DNA of 64,000 nt from an uncultured Allomuricauda sp. (lineage in GTDB: Bacteria; Bacteroidota; Bacteroidia; Flavobacteriales; Flavobacteriaceae): assembly GCF_947499585.1 (NCBI RefSeq), contig NZ_CANMOO010000001.1:1488001-1552000 (forward strand). Direction: 5' to 3'. Position numbers and translations under genes: made by a program. Each line of letters begins with the position of its first letter. Positions within the stretch are counted from its first letter, which is position 1. Under the pieces are notes generated by a model that saw only the letters and a list, made by a program, of their open reading frames with translations, ran no database searches and was not told the DNA's origin. This document shows, piece by piece, positions 43,707 through 54,400 of this stretch.

Positions 43707-43766
43707 TTACCAAGAACTTTCATTAAACGATATGTTTGTTATTATCGTCACGATAACAATGCCCAT
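43707..43766 (-). CDS. possible 19-aa hydrophobic leader peptide
   Basis: ATG at 43766 reads MGIVIVTIITNISFNESSW then TAA. The start lies about 21 nt after the predicted transcription start of the DUF6544 gene and the stop 27 nt before its ATG. Hydrophobic composition fits a small membrane peptide, but a frame this short can occur by chance and no ribosome site was recognised. Confidence 0.25.
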   Translation of the reverse strand: MGIVIVTIITNISFNESSW

Positions 43767-43791
43767 GTTCACATAGTTAAGTTTTTACATT

Positions 43792-43834
43792 CAAACCTAG
43801 TATGAAAAAAAAGCAGTAGAAATGATTTTCATCA
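43792..43834 (-). promoter_or_regulatory. Crp-type dyad + -7 box, promoter of the DUF6544 gene
   Basis: Dyad TGATTTTCATCA (43823-43834), 23 nt, then minus-strand TAGGTTTG (43799-43792, exact). Expected start near 43787. The DNA from 43835 to 44079 beyond it holds no recognised feature; no box is found on its other side. Confidence 0.72.
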
Positions 43835-44079
43835 TTAATCGATTTTCTTAATACATGAAATACGTTGTGGATACATCCTTATTTTGAGGGGTTGTTTGCA
43901 TTTTAACCTCAAATACATCTATAACATTAAATAATCAGTGTTTTATTCATACCAAGACTTTTAAATCAAACTGAAATAATACTAACAAAAAAAGTACCAT
44001 AGAAAAAGCATTCTATAGGACTGGTTCAATTAAAACATATAGGGATTTGATTCTTAGAAACCCTTAATACTAAACCTTT

Positions 44080-46737
44080 TTACTTAGTTTTTTTTGTATT
44101 CTCATTATCAAGCCAATAGATTAAATATGGAATGTTATAAGCATGCGTCCAACCAAAAACTCGAAGACCTTGGTTAATTTCCCAATTGGTAAAGCGTCCA
44201 GCACTCTTTGGAAGATTAGATACTTTTAATAATGCTTCATTATATGAATCTACAGTATTGTATTCATCACTGCTTTTAGGCAATCTCCCTACTTCAAGTA
44301 GTTCTGCACGAATTATTGCTTCTTCAAAAAATGCTTTATGTCCACTAAACTCATAACCAATTAATAAAGGATAAATAGTAGCCAAGTAAGATTCCATTTC
44401 ATGATTCAATGGGGGTACATCCCTTATCCAATAGGCATGATTCAGCAGCGCTTTCTTTATCTCTTTTTTTCCGGTAATCTGATAGTATTTGTACAAGCCT
44501 TGCGCAACATATGTTTGACTGTATCCATACCTATCTAACAGTAAATTCCCTCCCTGTTCTTCTTGTAGCTGAAGCATTAGTCCAACCCTTTCATCCAACT
44601 CTTTTTTGTATTTATCAAGTTTGGTAGCATCATACAATTCAACAAGATTTAGTACAGACAAATACAACCTTCTTCCTCTTAAATCGTGCTCTCCCCATAT
44701 ACGTTTTAAATAGGTGTCTCCCGTCATTTTAGCAACTTCTAAAGCACGATGATCACCACTAATGTAGTATGATGCAATCCATCCCTGAATCCAGACATGT
44801 GCACTAAGCAAGGCATACCAATGTTCGTTGGCATGTCTCCTACCAATTCCTAAATAAGGTGTTGATTCTGGTTCTTCTCTATAATCCCAAAAGTCTATGG
44901 CATCATTTATCTGCCCCAAATAGTTTCGTTTTTTTGGCCAATGTACATTATCCACATCCATAGTATGTCTGCTCATGGCCTGTGCCATATGGAAGTATTT
45001 TGCATTGCCAGTTCTCATAAAATTGGTCCATAACATAAAATCAATTGTTGGCTCATTATTTGTCCATTGAAACCATTTTTTATTGTAGAAATATGTTTTC
45101 CCGTCGCCATAATCAAACATTCCATACCAAGGTTCATTGTCTTGGTTAAATGACCACCAGTCGTATTTGTACTGCAGAGCGTTTTCAAATTGAGGATACT
45201 TATCTGAAAATGGCGCCATATTGCCATATACCTTGGAATTTGAATACCATTCCGGAGTTGCATGAGCTATTGGACTATTGAGTACGTAATCCATTTTCTG
45301 ATTTATGGTATTATCCGTTTGGTTATCATGAAAATAATAAAGGAATTCCGTGGTTTTAGTGATTCCTTGAGCAAAATTGTCTAGCATTCCACCGTCTGAC
45401 TCTGTGTTATCACGAGCAAAACTCATAGGTCCATTTTCCAAAGGCCAAATATTCCCAAAGAGCGTTTTGGTGCTCGGATCAACCTCAATTCCTTTAGGAT
45501 ATTCCTTTAAAAAATTTTTGATTCCAATACTTACTCCTTTTTCACCATCAGAAACATCAATCCAACCTTTTGCTCTTTGTGTTTGATTTACAACCTGTTT
45601 GCCTTTTGTTACAACTGCTTTAAATATAGATTCATCACCTGTTAGCATGTTGTCACTTTCTCCATTTTTGGATTTACTCGTATATAAACTTCTCAAGCTC
45701 TGTCCATTATTTCTTTCAGGGCCTTTTTGTAAAAGACTTATCTTTTTATTCCCATCAAAACCGATTTTCTTAACTTCTTCTTCTAGGGATTTGGAATCCC
45801 AATTTCCAGTATAAAGCGGTAAAGAAATCTCTGCCTCATCACCAAGATGATATTTAAGCTGAAGCCCACAGGCCGCTATCTGATCATTTGGTTGTGTCCA
45901 TCCAGGATCATTTGAGGTGTCTTCTGATATTATTTTCTTATTCTGGGTGGCGATATTTGCATGTTCTCCATCTTGTTTTTTATGTTTATCAGGAACACCT
46001 GTGTATGTCATGGTATGCAAGACTTTTACATAAGTTTTTCCAGCATAAGTGTGTAATCTAATGGTAAATGGCGACAGGTTATTATCCTCTCTTCCATACA
46101 TGTAGGTCCCTTCTACTCTAAAAATCATATGCATGGGGCCAGAACCTTTTTCTCTAAAAACTTCATTTATGATTGCCTTTGATGCATCAATACCTGAATC
46201 ATCCAAAATATCTAGAAAGGTTCCCCTTTTATTTTCTGGCGCAGAGGCTATCAGCTCATTTTCTTCAAATTTTCCATTTTGATCAGAATCAAGATAAACT
46301 TCATCTAGAAATCCGTTTCCCAGTTTATTTATGGAAAAGGACAATGGTCCTGTATTTACCTTTATACCACCTCTAGGTCTCATATTGTTTGTGGAAACTA
46401 TCCTTTCTTTAGACCTCATCGGCTCAACACCTTCACCGTATTCTAGGGTATAATCAGGAGCTACTTCAGAAAAAAAGAATACCCATATCCATTTGATGCT
46501 TTCATCTGCTGGCTCCCATGAAGTCACTTCTGTTGTCTGACAAGCTATTTCTTTTCCTTTGGAGTTCAATAACCTAACATTCCCTACAGAGTATAGTTCT
46601 CCTTTTGGAAACGGAATACCAATGGTTATAGGAGCCCCTTCCACATTGTTTTCAATGGTAATATTGAGTTTTTTGGTTTCAACAGCAAAAGTCTTTAGGC
46701 CCATGCAAATCAATAATACCAGTAATGTGTTCTTCAT
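44080..46737 (-). CDS. exported PcRGLX/YetA-like protein, putative exo-lyase or hydrolase of the PUL
   Basis: 885 aa with a signal peptide (CMGLKTFA, to about residue 18). The N-terminal ~230 residues (ITIENNVEGAPITIGIPFPKGELYSVGNVRLLNSKGKEI) resemble the RIFT-barrel domain of the YetA / Penicillium exo-rhamnogalacturonan lyase group. The central ~160 residues are predicted beta, and the C-terminal ~350 residues look like an alpha/alpha barrel (HANEHWYALLSAHVWIQGWIASYYISGDHRALEVAKMTGDTY). Likely attacks the ends of an acidic polysaccharide. Last gene of the PUL. Substrate inferred only. Confidence 0.6.
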   Translation of the reverse strand: MKNTLLVLLICMGLKTFAVETKKLNITIENNVEGAPITIGIPFPKGELYSVGNVRLLNSKGKEIACQTTEVTSWEPADESIKWIWVFFFSEVAPDYTLEYGEGVEPMRSKERIVSTNNMRPRGGIKVNTGPLSFSINKLGNGFLDEVYLDSDQNGKFEENELIASAPENKRGTFLDILDDSGIDASKAIINEVFREKGSGPMHMIFRVEGTYMYGREDNNLSPFTIRLHTYAGKTYVKVLHTMTYTGVPDKHKKQDGEHANIATQNKKIISEDTSNDPGWTQPNDQIAACGLQLKYHLGDEAEISLPLYTGNWDSKSLEEEVKKIGFDGNKKISLLQKGPERNNGQSLRSLYTSKSKNGESDNMLTGDESIFKAVVTKGKQVVNQTQRAKGWIDVSDGEKGVSIGIKNFLKEYPKGIEVDPSTKTLFGNIWPLENGPMSFARDNTESDGGMLDNFAQGITKTTEFLYYFHDNQTDNTINQKMDYVLNSPIAHATPEWYSNSKVYGNMAPFSDKYPQFENALQYKYDWWSFNQDNEPWYGMFDYGDGKTYFYNKKWFQWTNNEPTIDFMLWTNFMRTGNAKYFHMAQAMSRHTMDVDNVHWPKKRNYLGQINDAIDFWDYREEPESTPYLGIGRRHANEHWYALLSAHVWIQGWIASYYISGDHRALEVAKMTGDTYLKRIWGEHDLRGRRLYLSVLNLVELYDATKLDKYKKELDERVGLMLQLQEEQGGNLLLDRYGYSQTYVAQGLYKYYQITGKKEIKKALLNHAYWIRDVPPLNHEMESYLATIYPLLIGYEFSGHKAFFEEAIIRAELLEVGRLPKSSDEYNTVDSYNEALLKVSNLPKSAGRFTNWEINQGLRVFGWTHAYNIPYLIYWLDNENTKKTK

Positions 46738-46796
46738 TTTATATATTTTTTATTTGGTACTATATTCCCAAATGGGACTACAGTGTTTAAGAATAA

Positions 46797-47654
46797 TTAT
46801 TCTTGTATTGTTTCCTCTAATTTTTGAAAGCATAAACTCGCGGCTCCCAAAATGGCAGATTCTGCCAACTCTGATGTTTCTATTTTTAAATTTTTTATCT
46901 GCTCTGGGTAGGCAAATAAATTTATCTTTTGATGCATAGATTCCTTAAAAAAAGAATACGCTTTACGTATTGATCCTCCAAGGATAATAGCTTCAGGGGC
47001 AAATAGGTATAAAATCGTATTAATTGCCTCTCCTAAGTGTGTGCCAAATTCTGCGAAAGCAGTTAAGGCCAAATCATCACCTAGCAATGCCCTATCATGA
47101 ATCTCTTTTGCGCTCAGTCTATAATTATCAGCAAAAAAAAAGCTGCTTGTGTACTGTTCCAAAATGCTGTCTTTATACGCTATCATTCCTATCTCTCCAG
47201 CTCCTGATAGAACTCCATTGTAAATTTCATTGTTGATGATTATTCCCATGCCCAGTCCAGTGCCTATAGAGAGTCCAATAAAATTTTGAAAACCTTTTCC
47301 CTTTCCATATAACTTTTCTCCCATTGCAAAACAATTGGCGTCATTGTTTATGTAAACAGGAATGCTATATCTATTTTCCAGAATATTTATCAAATGAACT
47401 TCTTTCCATGCGGGTATATTCTGTACATCATATACAATTCCTTTTAAAGAATCAACTATGGCCGGTACACCTACGCCTATAGCTTTGGTATTATTGGTAA
47501 TCAATCCATCAATACAATTGAACAAAAGCTCCAGTGTTTGCTTCTCAGAATCCTCTGCATTTACAGACACGAAAGACTGACCGGTAATCGCTCCTTCTTT
47601 AACAATGCCCGCGTTGATGTTGGTACCACCTATATCTACCCCAAGAACCTCCAT
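46797..47654 (-). CDS. ROK-family sugar kinase without the zinc-binding cluster
   Basis: 285 aa. ATP site GVDIGGTNINAGIV (5-18), sugar-binding NNDANCFAMGE with catalytic Asp near 104, and IGLSIGTGLGMGI. The usual CxCGxxGC zinc cluster is missing and the region reads GEIGMIAYKDSILEQY, a form common in Bacteroidota. Expected to phosphorylate the monosaccharide imported by the neighbouring MFS permease (8 nt gap). Glucose, GlcNAc, mannose or another hexose cannot be told apart. Confidence 0.82.
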   Translation of the reverse strand: MEVLGVDIGGTNINAGIVKEGAITGQSFVSVNAEDSEKQTLELLFNCIDGLITNNTKAIGVGVPAIVDSLKGIVYDVQNIPAWKEVHLINILENRYSIPVYINNDANCFAMGEKLYGKGKGFQNFIGLSIGTGLGMGIIINNEIYNGVLSGAGEIGMIAYKDSILEQYTSSFFFADNYRLSAKEIHDRALLGDDLALTAFAEFGTHLGEAINTILYLFAPEAIILGGSIRKAYSFFKESMHQKINLFAYPEQIKNLKIETSELAESAILGAASLCFQKLEETIQE

Positions 47655-47662
47655 AACCCTAG

Positions 47663-48928
47663 TTAATTACTTGGCTTATTTTTTAATTGAATGGTTTTGT
47701 TGTTCACCAAGGGTTTTGCCAAGAAGCCTATGGATAGTACAAAAGCCAAGGGAATCAATAAAAAGAACATCCCCATTTTAAGGCTTGAAACTTCGCCCAA
47801 TGCCCCAACCAAAAATGGAATAATAGCTCCTCCAGCTATGCCAGTGCATAAGATTCCTGAAAGCGAACCATGATTTTCTTTTACAGAATTAAGTGCAAGA
47901 GAAAAAATAATGGACCACATAACCGAGATAAAGAAACCTATTGCCGGAAAAGCAAAAAGGGCAACTTTTTCACTTCCCGTGAGGGCTAGAACCAAGAATA
48001 TCATTGTAATAGCTGTAGCTCCAATTAAGAGTTTTCTGCTATCCATAATTTTCAGCAACAGTAACCCAAGTAAACAACCTACGGTTAGCATAGCCCAAAA
48101 ATAGGCTACAGTATCGGCACCAACCGTTTGTGCATCTAAACCATGATATTGATATAGAAATTGGGATATCCAATTACCTACACCTTGCTCTGTTCCCACA
48201 TAGCAAAAGATTCCCAGAAAGAATAAAACGGTCCATTTATTTTTTAAAAGGCTGAAATACGAACTTGAATCACCCGCCATTTCATCTTCATTCTTTTTAT
48301 ATTTTGGGTATTTCGTAAAAAACACAACAGCCAACAGTACAACAGCAATTACAGAAAAGATCATATATAACCCTACCCACGGTAGATTTTCAGGAACCAA
48401 ATCTCTTATATAACCAGCCATTCCAAATTCATTCGAATCTGTATCAACTACATATTTATATAAAAAAGGACTCAGGAACGAAGCCAAACCAAACACCAGC
48501 TGGGCCAGAACAGAATTGAACGCAAAATGTTCCTCTCCTCCGGCAACCCTAAGCATTGGGTTTATAATGACTTGCAAAACTGCCATACATGAACCCAAGG
48601 CAAACAGTGTTATACTGAATACAACATAACTAGGAAAGAAAGCAAACCCCATGGAAGCCAAAGCCATAAATAGAAATGACCATGACAATAAGGTCTTATC
48701 GCTATACTTTTCGGATAAAAACCCCGCAGGAATAGACATTACGCCATATGCAATAAAGAAAGCAAAAGGCAGTAATCCCGTCAACGTTAGACTAAGGTCA
48801 AAACTATTCTTTACATCAACAATTATCGAATTCAGTATGTTGGTTATAAAAGATATTACAAAGAATATCAGCATCACCAAAGCTATTATATGGTAATATC
48901 TTTTTGAGGTCGTTTTTTCGCTAGCCAT
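47663..48928 (-). CDS. MFS sugar permease (FucP-like)
   Basis: 421 aa, about 12 membrane helices. The N-terminal SFITNILNSIIVDVKNSFDLSLTLTGLLPFAFFIAYGVMSIPAGFLSEKYSDK block is characteristic of the FucP/sugar:proton symporter family. Inner-membrane uptake of the monosaccharide released by the PUL. Upstream of the ROK kinase, downstream of the PIG-L gene (27 nt). Confidence 0.85.
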   Translation of the reverse strand: MASEKTTSKRYYHIIALVMLIFFVISFITNILNSIIVDVKNSFDLSLTLTGLLPFAFFIAYGVMSIPAGFLSEKYSDKTLLSWSFLFMALASMGFAFFPSYVVFSITLFALGSCMAVLQVIINPMLRVAGGEEHFAFNSVLAQLVFGLASFLSPFLYKYVVDTDSNEFGMAGYIRDLVPENLPWVGLYMIFSVIAVVLLAVVFFTKYPKYKKNEDEMAGDSSSYFSLLKNKWTVLFFLGIFCYVGTEQGVGNWISQFLYQYHGLDAQTVGADTVAYFWAMLTVGCLLGLLLLKIMDSRKLLIGATAITMIFLVLALTGSEKVALFAFPAIGFFISVMWSIIFSLALNSVKENHGSLSGILCTGIAGGAIIPFLVGALGEVSSLKMGMFFLLIPLAFVLSIGFLAKPLVNNKTIQLKNKPSN

Positions 48929-48955
48929 TGGTTTATTGGTTTATCAGGTTGAGGT

Positions 48956-49840
48956 TTACTTTTTGCCAAGCATAGGAAAGAGTTGTTTTATTTCCTCGTC
49001 GGTCGGTTGTTTTCCATATTCACATATTTCAAAAAACTCCACGTGTTTAGCATTAGTTGTATTCATATTTGGGTACCATTTCTTTATGGCACTAGCCTCA
49101 GAAGCATCCCAAGTTTTTTCTCTTGCCCATCTATTTTTGAGCCAATCAATTCTCTCAGCTTCTCCCGAAGGAACTTGACTCATATCCGATCCACTTACCC
49201 ATGGCAACCATTCGAACATCTGAGAGTCATGAGCAGCCAAAGCTCTGACTTTTGTATCTATTACTTCATCAACAACTACTGCGATATCTTTTGAAAATGG
49301 ATATGGTTTTTGAAAATTATCTTTCATATAGATAAAAACGGGGTTCTTTTTTAAAGGCGGAGTATCCGGTGTAACATTAGGTACGATAACCAAATATGCA
49401 GCATCTTGAACCGCTATTCCAGCATTTCTATGGTCAGGGTGATAATCATTGGGGCGTAGGCCTAAAACAACATCAGCATCCCATTCCCGAATTTTTCTGA
49501 TTACCTGATGCCTAACATTCAAGGTCGGAATCAATTCTGCATCATGGTTATCCAATACATCATATTCAATTCCTAAAATTTCTGCAGCTTTTTTGGCTTC
49601 GGCGCGTCTTCTTTTGCCTAGTGCACCACCTCCTTGAGTCTGATGACCTGCATCACCGTTGGTCAAGGCTACAAACTTCACATTATGTCCCATTTTAGCA
49701 AATAGGGCCGCTGTACCGCCAAACTTGGAATCACAATCATCTGGATGAGCTCCAATAGCAATAATATTCAATACTTTTTTTTCCTGTGCTTGGACCATAA
49801 ATCCAACGCACATGCAAATAATTAACAAGATATTTTTCAT
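48956..49840 (-). CDS. exported PIG-L-family deacetylase
   Basis: 294 aa with a signal peptide (CVGFMVQAQ, to about 18). Zinc site: IGAHPDDCDSKFGG (His, Asp, Asp) and YHPDHRNAG. The GDAGHQ loop is also typical of the family. PIG-L enzymes remove N-acetyl groups from GlcNAc-type sugars. In a PUL this implies an N-acetylated sugar substrate or a related amide; not otherwise shown. Located between SusD and the MFS permease. Confidence 0.88.
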   Translation of the reverse strand: MKNILLIICMCVGFMVQAQEKKVLNIIAIGAHPDDCDSKFGGTAALFAKMGHNVKFVALTNGDAGHQTQGGGALGKRRRAEAKKAAEILGIEYDVLDNHDAELIPTLNVRHQVIRKIREWDADVVLGLRPNDYHPDHRNAGIAVQDAAYLVIVPNVTPDTPPLKKNPVFIYMKDNFQKPYPFSKDIAVVVDEVIDTKVRALAAHDSQMFEWLPWVSGSDMSQVPSGEAERIDWLKNRWAREKTWDASEASAIKKWYPNMNTTNAKHVEFFEICEYGKQPTDEEIKQLFPMLGKK

Positions 49841-49999
49841 TATATAGTTCTTTATTTAAGGGTTTTAAACTGATAATTGATAGTACAACTTATTATCTGA
49901 ATTCATAATTTTCAAATCAATGTATTACCATATAAAAGCATAAGCAGGTAAAATCTGATACTGGGGATAACTAAACAAACTCAAATAACAAACTTAAAA

Positions 50000-51397
50000 T
50001 TAATTATCATTCTGATTGAAATTGGGATTAATGTCCAATTCTCTTTGCGGAATAAAAAACAGATTTCTGATATCGCTTGTCTCTATAACATCCGACTCAG
50101 CTTCGATCAACTTCTCAACAACAACCCCAAATCTTTTTAAATCTGGCCAGCGATGGTTTTCAAATGCCAATTCCAGTTGTCTTTCATCAAGAAGTTTATC
50201 CTCAAAAGAACCAGGTGTGGTTCCATCTATAGGACCCAATCCTGCTCTTTGTCGTACTTGATTTATTAAGCCGTAACTCTCTGTTGATTCACCTAATGCT
50301 TCTGCAAGCATCAGCAATACATCTGCATATCTGAAAACAACAAAATTTACGTCTGAATCATTTTCAGTTGGTGGGTCGCTTTCATATTTTCTAACGTAAT
50401 TCTGTACCACTACTTCTGCATCTACGTTAATCCATTCAGTTCCCATAGAGGGTTCAAATCTTAAGTCACCTACCTCATAAGCATTTTCCAAAGTTGCGGT
50501 TGGTCTATTTCTTCCAAAACCTTGACCTGTTTGCAAATCTGAACTTGGCGAAAAATCATTTGTAAAAGCACTTCCTTGGCCAATACCTCCACTAATAAAC
50601 TGTACTTCAAAAATAGATTCAACATTGTTTTCATTTGATGCACCCCATAAATCTGCATAATTTGCAACCAATGAATAATTGTAGTCATTGATTATTCTGC
50701 GCAAAACAGTTTCTGCATCTGAATCCTGTCCTATGGTCAACAATACCTTTGCCAATAGTGTTGCAGCTGCTCCCTTGGTTGCTCTTCCCACATCACTTGC
50801 CGGGTAAGATACCGGAAGGTTTGCTTCCGCAATGGCTAAATCTGTAACCAATTGTCCGTAAATTGTATTTGCATCTACTTGAACCAATTCATCGCCAGGT
50901 ACAAACGGGGTCAATTGCAATGGAATGTTACCAAAGGCAACGGCCAAATGATAGTACATTAAAGATCTAAGGAAAATTGCTTCTCCTATAATCCTTTGCT
51001 TTAAACCAGCCTCAATATCTATTGGGTCTATTCTATCCAAAATAACGTTGCAATTGGCAATTACTCTATACGAGCCACTCCATGCTATGTCTACCTGTTC
51101 ATTTAAAGGGTCTTCCGTAAATGCATTGATTTCGGTAAATTGTCTTGCCAAACCAGTAGCATCTGGTCCTTGATCTGTGTTATCGGAGCGCATTTCAAAC
51201 ATGGTCCAATAAGCTCTTCCGTAAACCCCTGGCTCTTGCAGTCCAGCATAACTGGCGTTAAGTGATGCAACAAAATCATTGGCTGTGTTGAAGAAGTCAG
51301 CCTCATTTCGATTTGAAATTGGTGCTAATTCCGTAAAGTCCTCACTACAAGCTGATGTAATACACAGCGTTATTAGTATTATGATTATTTTTTTCAT
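50000..51397 (-). CDS. SusD/RagB-family outer-membrane lipoprotein
   Basis: 465 aa. Lipobox TSAC (Cys17). Typical SusD features: FTELAPISNRNEADFFN start, TPR-like helices (RIIGEAIFLRSLMYYHLAVAFGNIPLQL), late NFVVFRYADVLLMLAEA and VRQRAGL-PI, closing RWPDLKRFG and LFFIPQRELDINPNFNQN. It captures glycans at the cell surface for the SusC channel, which lies 16 nt upstream. Confidence 0.96.
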   Translation of the reverse strand: MKKIIIILITLCITSACSEDFTELAPISNRNEADFFNTANDFVASLNASYAGLQEPGVYGRAYWTMFEMRSDNTDQGPDATGLARQFTEINAFTEDPLNEQVDIAWSGSYRVIANCNVILDRIDPIDIEAGLKQRIIGEAIFLRSLMYYHLAVAFGNIPLQLTPFVPGDELVQVDANTIYGQLVTDLAIAEANLPVSYPASDVGRATKGAAATLLAKVLLTIGQDSDAETVLRRIINDYNYSLVANYADLWGASNENNVESIFEVQFISGGIGQGSAFTNDFSPSSDLQTGQGFGRNRPTATLENAYEVGDLRFEPSMGTEWINVDAEVVVQNYVRKYESDPPTENDSDVNFVVFRYADVLLMLAEALGESTESYGLINQVRQRAGLGPIDGTTPGSFEDKLLDERQLELAFENHRWPDLKRFGVVVEKLIEAESDVIETSDIRNLFFIPQRELDINPNFNQNDN

Positions 51398-51413
51398 CTT
51401 TTACAGTTTTAAA

Positions 51414-54400
51414 TTAAAAGGTCAGATTGACACCCATTGTAATGGATTTGGTCAACGGATAAGCTCCATAATCTTCCCCTGGGGTTAAACTATTGTTAGA
51501 AATATTACTGACCTCCGGGTTATACCCTAAGTAATCTGTAATTGTAAACAAATTGGTTCCAGTAACGTAAAACCTTAATCTGTTGATACTATTCCCAAAA
51601 AGTTTATCTGTAGGTAATGAATATCCTAAGGTAACATTTCGTAATCGAATAAAAGAGCCATCCTCTACTTGAAATGAAGAAGGTCTATTATTATTACCAT
51701 GGTTTCCAGTTTGTCTATCGGCTCTTGGAATACTTCCATTTCCTGGATCTGAAGCAGAACGCCATCTATTATTGAAAACAGCGTATGAATTAAAGTTTGC
51801 CTCTCCATTTTTCAGGTGTCTAGAAGTCAGGTTCAAAATTTCATTCCCCTCTACTCCTTGAATAAGAAAGCTGAAATCCAGTCCTTTAAACGTAAACCTG
51901 TTGTTAATCCCCCAAGTAAAATCAGGAAAATAACTACCGGTAACCGTTCTATCATCTGGGGTTATTTCACCATCTCCATCAACATCCCTAAATCTAAAAT
52001 CTCCTGGAGAAGCATCTGGTGCTTGTGTGTCAACTGGAGCTGCATCAATTTCTGCTTGAGTTTGATAAATGCCGTCAACTACATAACCAAAATAACTTCC
52101 GATTGGATCTCCAACTCTTGTAACATGCCTTACCCCTGCACTACCTGCAGAGAAAATAGGCTCATTATTTTCATTTAATGATATTACTTCATTTTTATTA
52201 GTGGAAAGGTTAAAATCAGTATCCCACTTAAAATCTCCAACAAAGTTCTTTGTTCTCAAAGCAATCTCAAACCCACTATTTTCAACTTCTCCCAGATTCT
52301 GAAGAGTTGTCTGAAAACCGGATACTCCTGAAATACTAACATTCAACAATAAATCTGAAGTTTTGGTATTGTAGTAATCCGCCAATAGGAAAACCCTATT
52401 ATCAAACAAGCCCAATTCTAGTCCAATGTTCGTTTGTTGTGATTTTTCCCAAGTCAATTCGGGATTAGGAATAGTAGACTGTACCAAACCATTTATTTCA
52501 TTACCACCTAAATTGTAGTTGTCAGGAGAAAGTAAACCTATTGCCCCATAATTAGGTATTTCAAAATTTCCCGTTTCTCCCCAGCTAAATCTAAGTTTAA
52601 GTTCAGAAATGGCTTCTATGGAATTAAAAATATCCTCCTCATTTAAACGCCATCCTGCAGAAAACGATGGAAAATAACCCGTTTGGTTATTAGAACCAAA
52701 ACGCGAAGACTTATCTGAACGAATGGTACCTGTAAACAAGTATTTGTCCTTGTAACTATAATTCATTCTGAACAGTGCCGAAGCAAGCGTCCATTGTTCT
52801 TGAATTGAATTACCCGCAAATACCTGACCTCCACTAATAGTAGTGACTAAATCGTCTGGAAAATTATCTGCTAACACTTCCTTTATGGTAATGTTATCTC
52901 TCTGAGCGGTATATCCCAAAACTGCATTAAAGAAGTGATCACCAAATTCCTTTTCCCAGTTCAAGGTGTTTTCCCAAACCCAATTCGTCTCGGTAGAAGA
53001 TGTTGCTTGAGCATATGATTCACCTTCACTCGCATTTCTGTATAAAAGTGTATTTCCCCTATAGAAATCTTGATTGAACAAGTTTATATATGTTCCTCCA
53101 AAGGTTCTAAATGTAAGCTCTGGTAAAATGTCATATGACAATGCCAATGAAGCTCTAGTTTGAAATTGGAATATTTCATCATCAATGGCATCTAAAATAG
53201 CCAACGGATTACTTGCCGTTGTGGTACCACCACCCAAATATGACTGGTTATTCAACTGGTTGACCGTACCATCTGCATTATAAGGAGCTACGGTAGGGGA
53301 ATGAACAATTGCAGAATAAACAATACCTGGAGGGCGTGCAAAATATGGAGCCGAAGCAGGAACTCTTTGATTTTCAGTTATCGTTGGAGCAACTCTTAAA
53401 TCTAAGTTCAGTTTATCAGTCAATTGTGAGTTCAAATTCAACATCATGTTATATCTGTCAAATTCAGATTTATCCAAAATCCCTTCTTGACTGAAATAAC
53501 TAGCAGATGCAAAAAAGCTTGTTTTGTTCTGTACGGGAGATGCATAAGAGAAATTATAACTCTGCGTTATTCCCGTTTGAAAAATTACATCTTGCCAATC
53601 TGTATCCGTACCGTCCCAATTAATGAACGATTCCGGTAATTCAAAATTGGTATCCCCTCTTTCTCCATCTCCAATAGGATCGCTAATGGATGCTCCATCA
53701 ACTGATGAAAGATAATTGTTGTTTCTAGCGTCTGTAGTAAAATCAATGAGCTCTTGGGCATTCATTAAATCAATCTTGTTTGCTACATTTTCAACCCTAA
53801 ACCAAGAATCAAAAGAAAATTTTCCTTTGTCAGTTGAAGACCCTTTTTTAGTTGTAATCAAAAGAACACCATTTCCACCACGTGAGCCATAAATTGCTGC
53901 TGCAGAGGCATCCTTAAGAACTTGTATCGACTCAATATCATTTGGATTTAATGTGGCCAACGGATTTACCGGTGGTGGTTGAAAAGCGGCCCGTCTTCTT
54001 GATACACCTCCTATAGTTGAAGTTGTAAGGTTTCTAGATATAGGAATCCCATCAATAACAAATAATGGGTCGTTACCTGCTGAAATAGAGCCTGCACCCC
54101 TAACTCTAATGTTTGGCGCAGCTCCTGGTTCCCCAGACACTTCTTGCACTTGCACACCGGCAACTTGACCAATGATAGCTGCTTCAGGTGATAATGCAGG
54201 TACTTCAACAATCGATTCGGCATTGATAGATATAACTGATCCTGTAACCCTCTTTTTTGCCAGTGTACCATACCCAACTACAATTACCTCATCCAATTGT
54301 GCTGCATCTGGTTCTAAATTAATCGTGAAAGTGGTATTAGATCCAATTTCAACTTCTTTTGATCTAAAACCTATATAGGATACCGTTAAAGTTGTACCTC

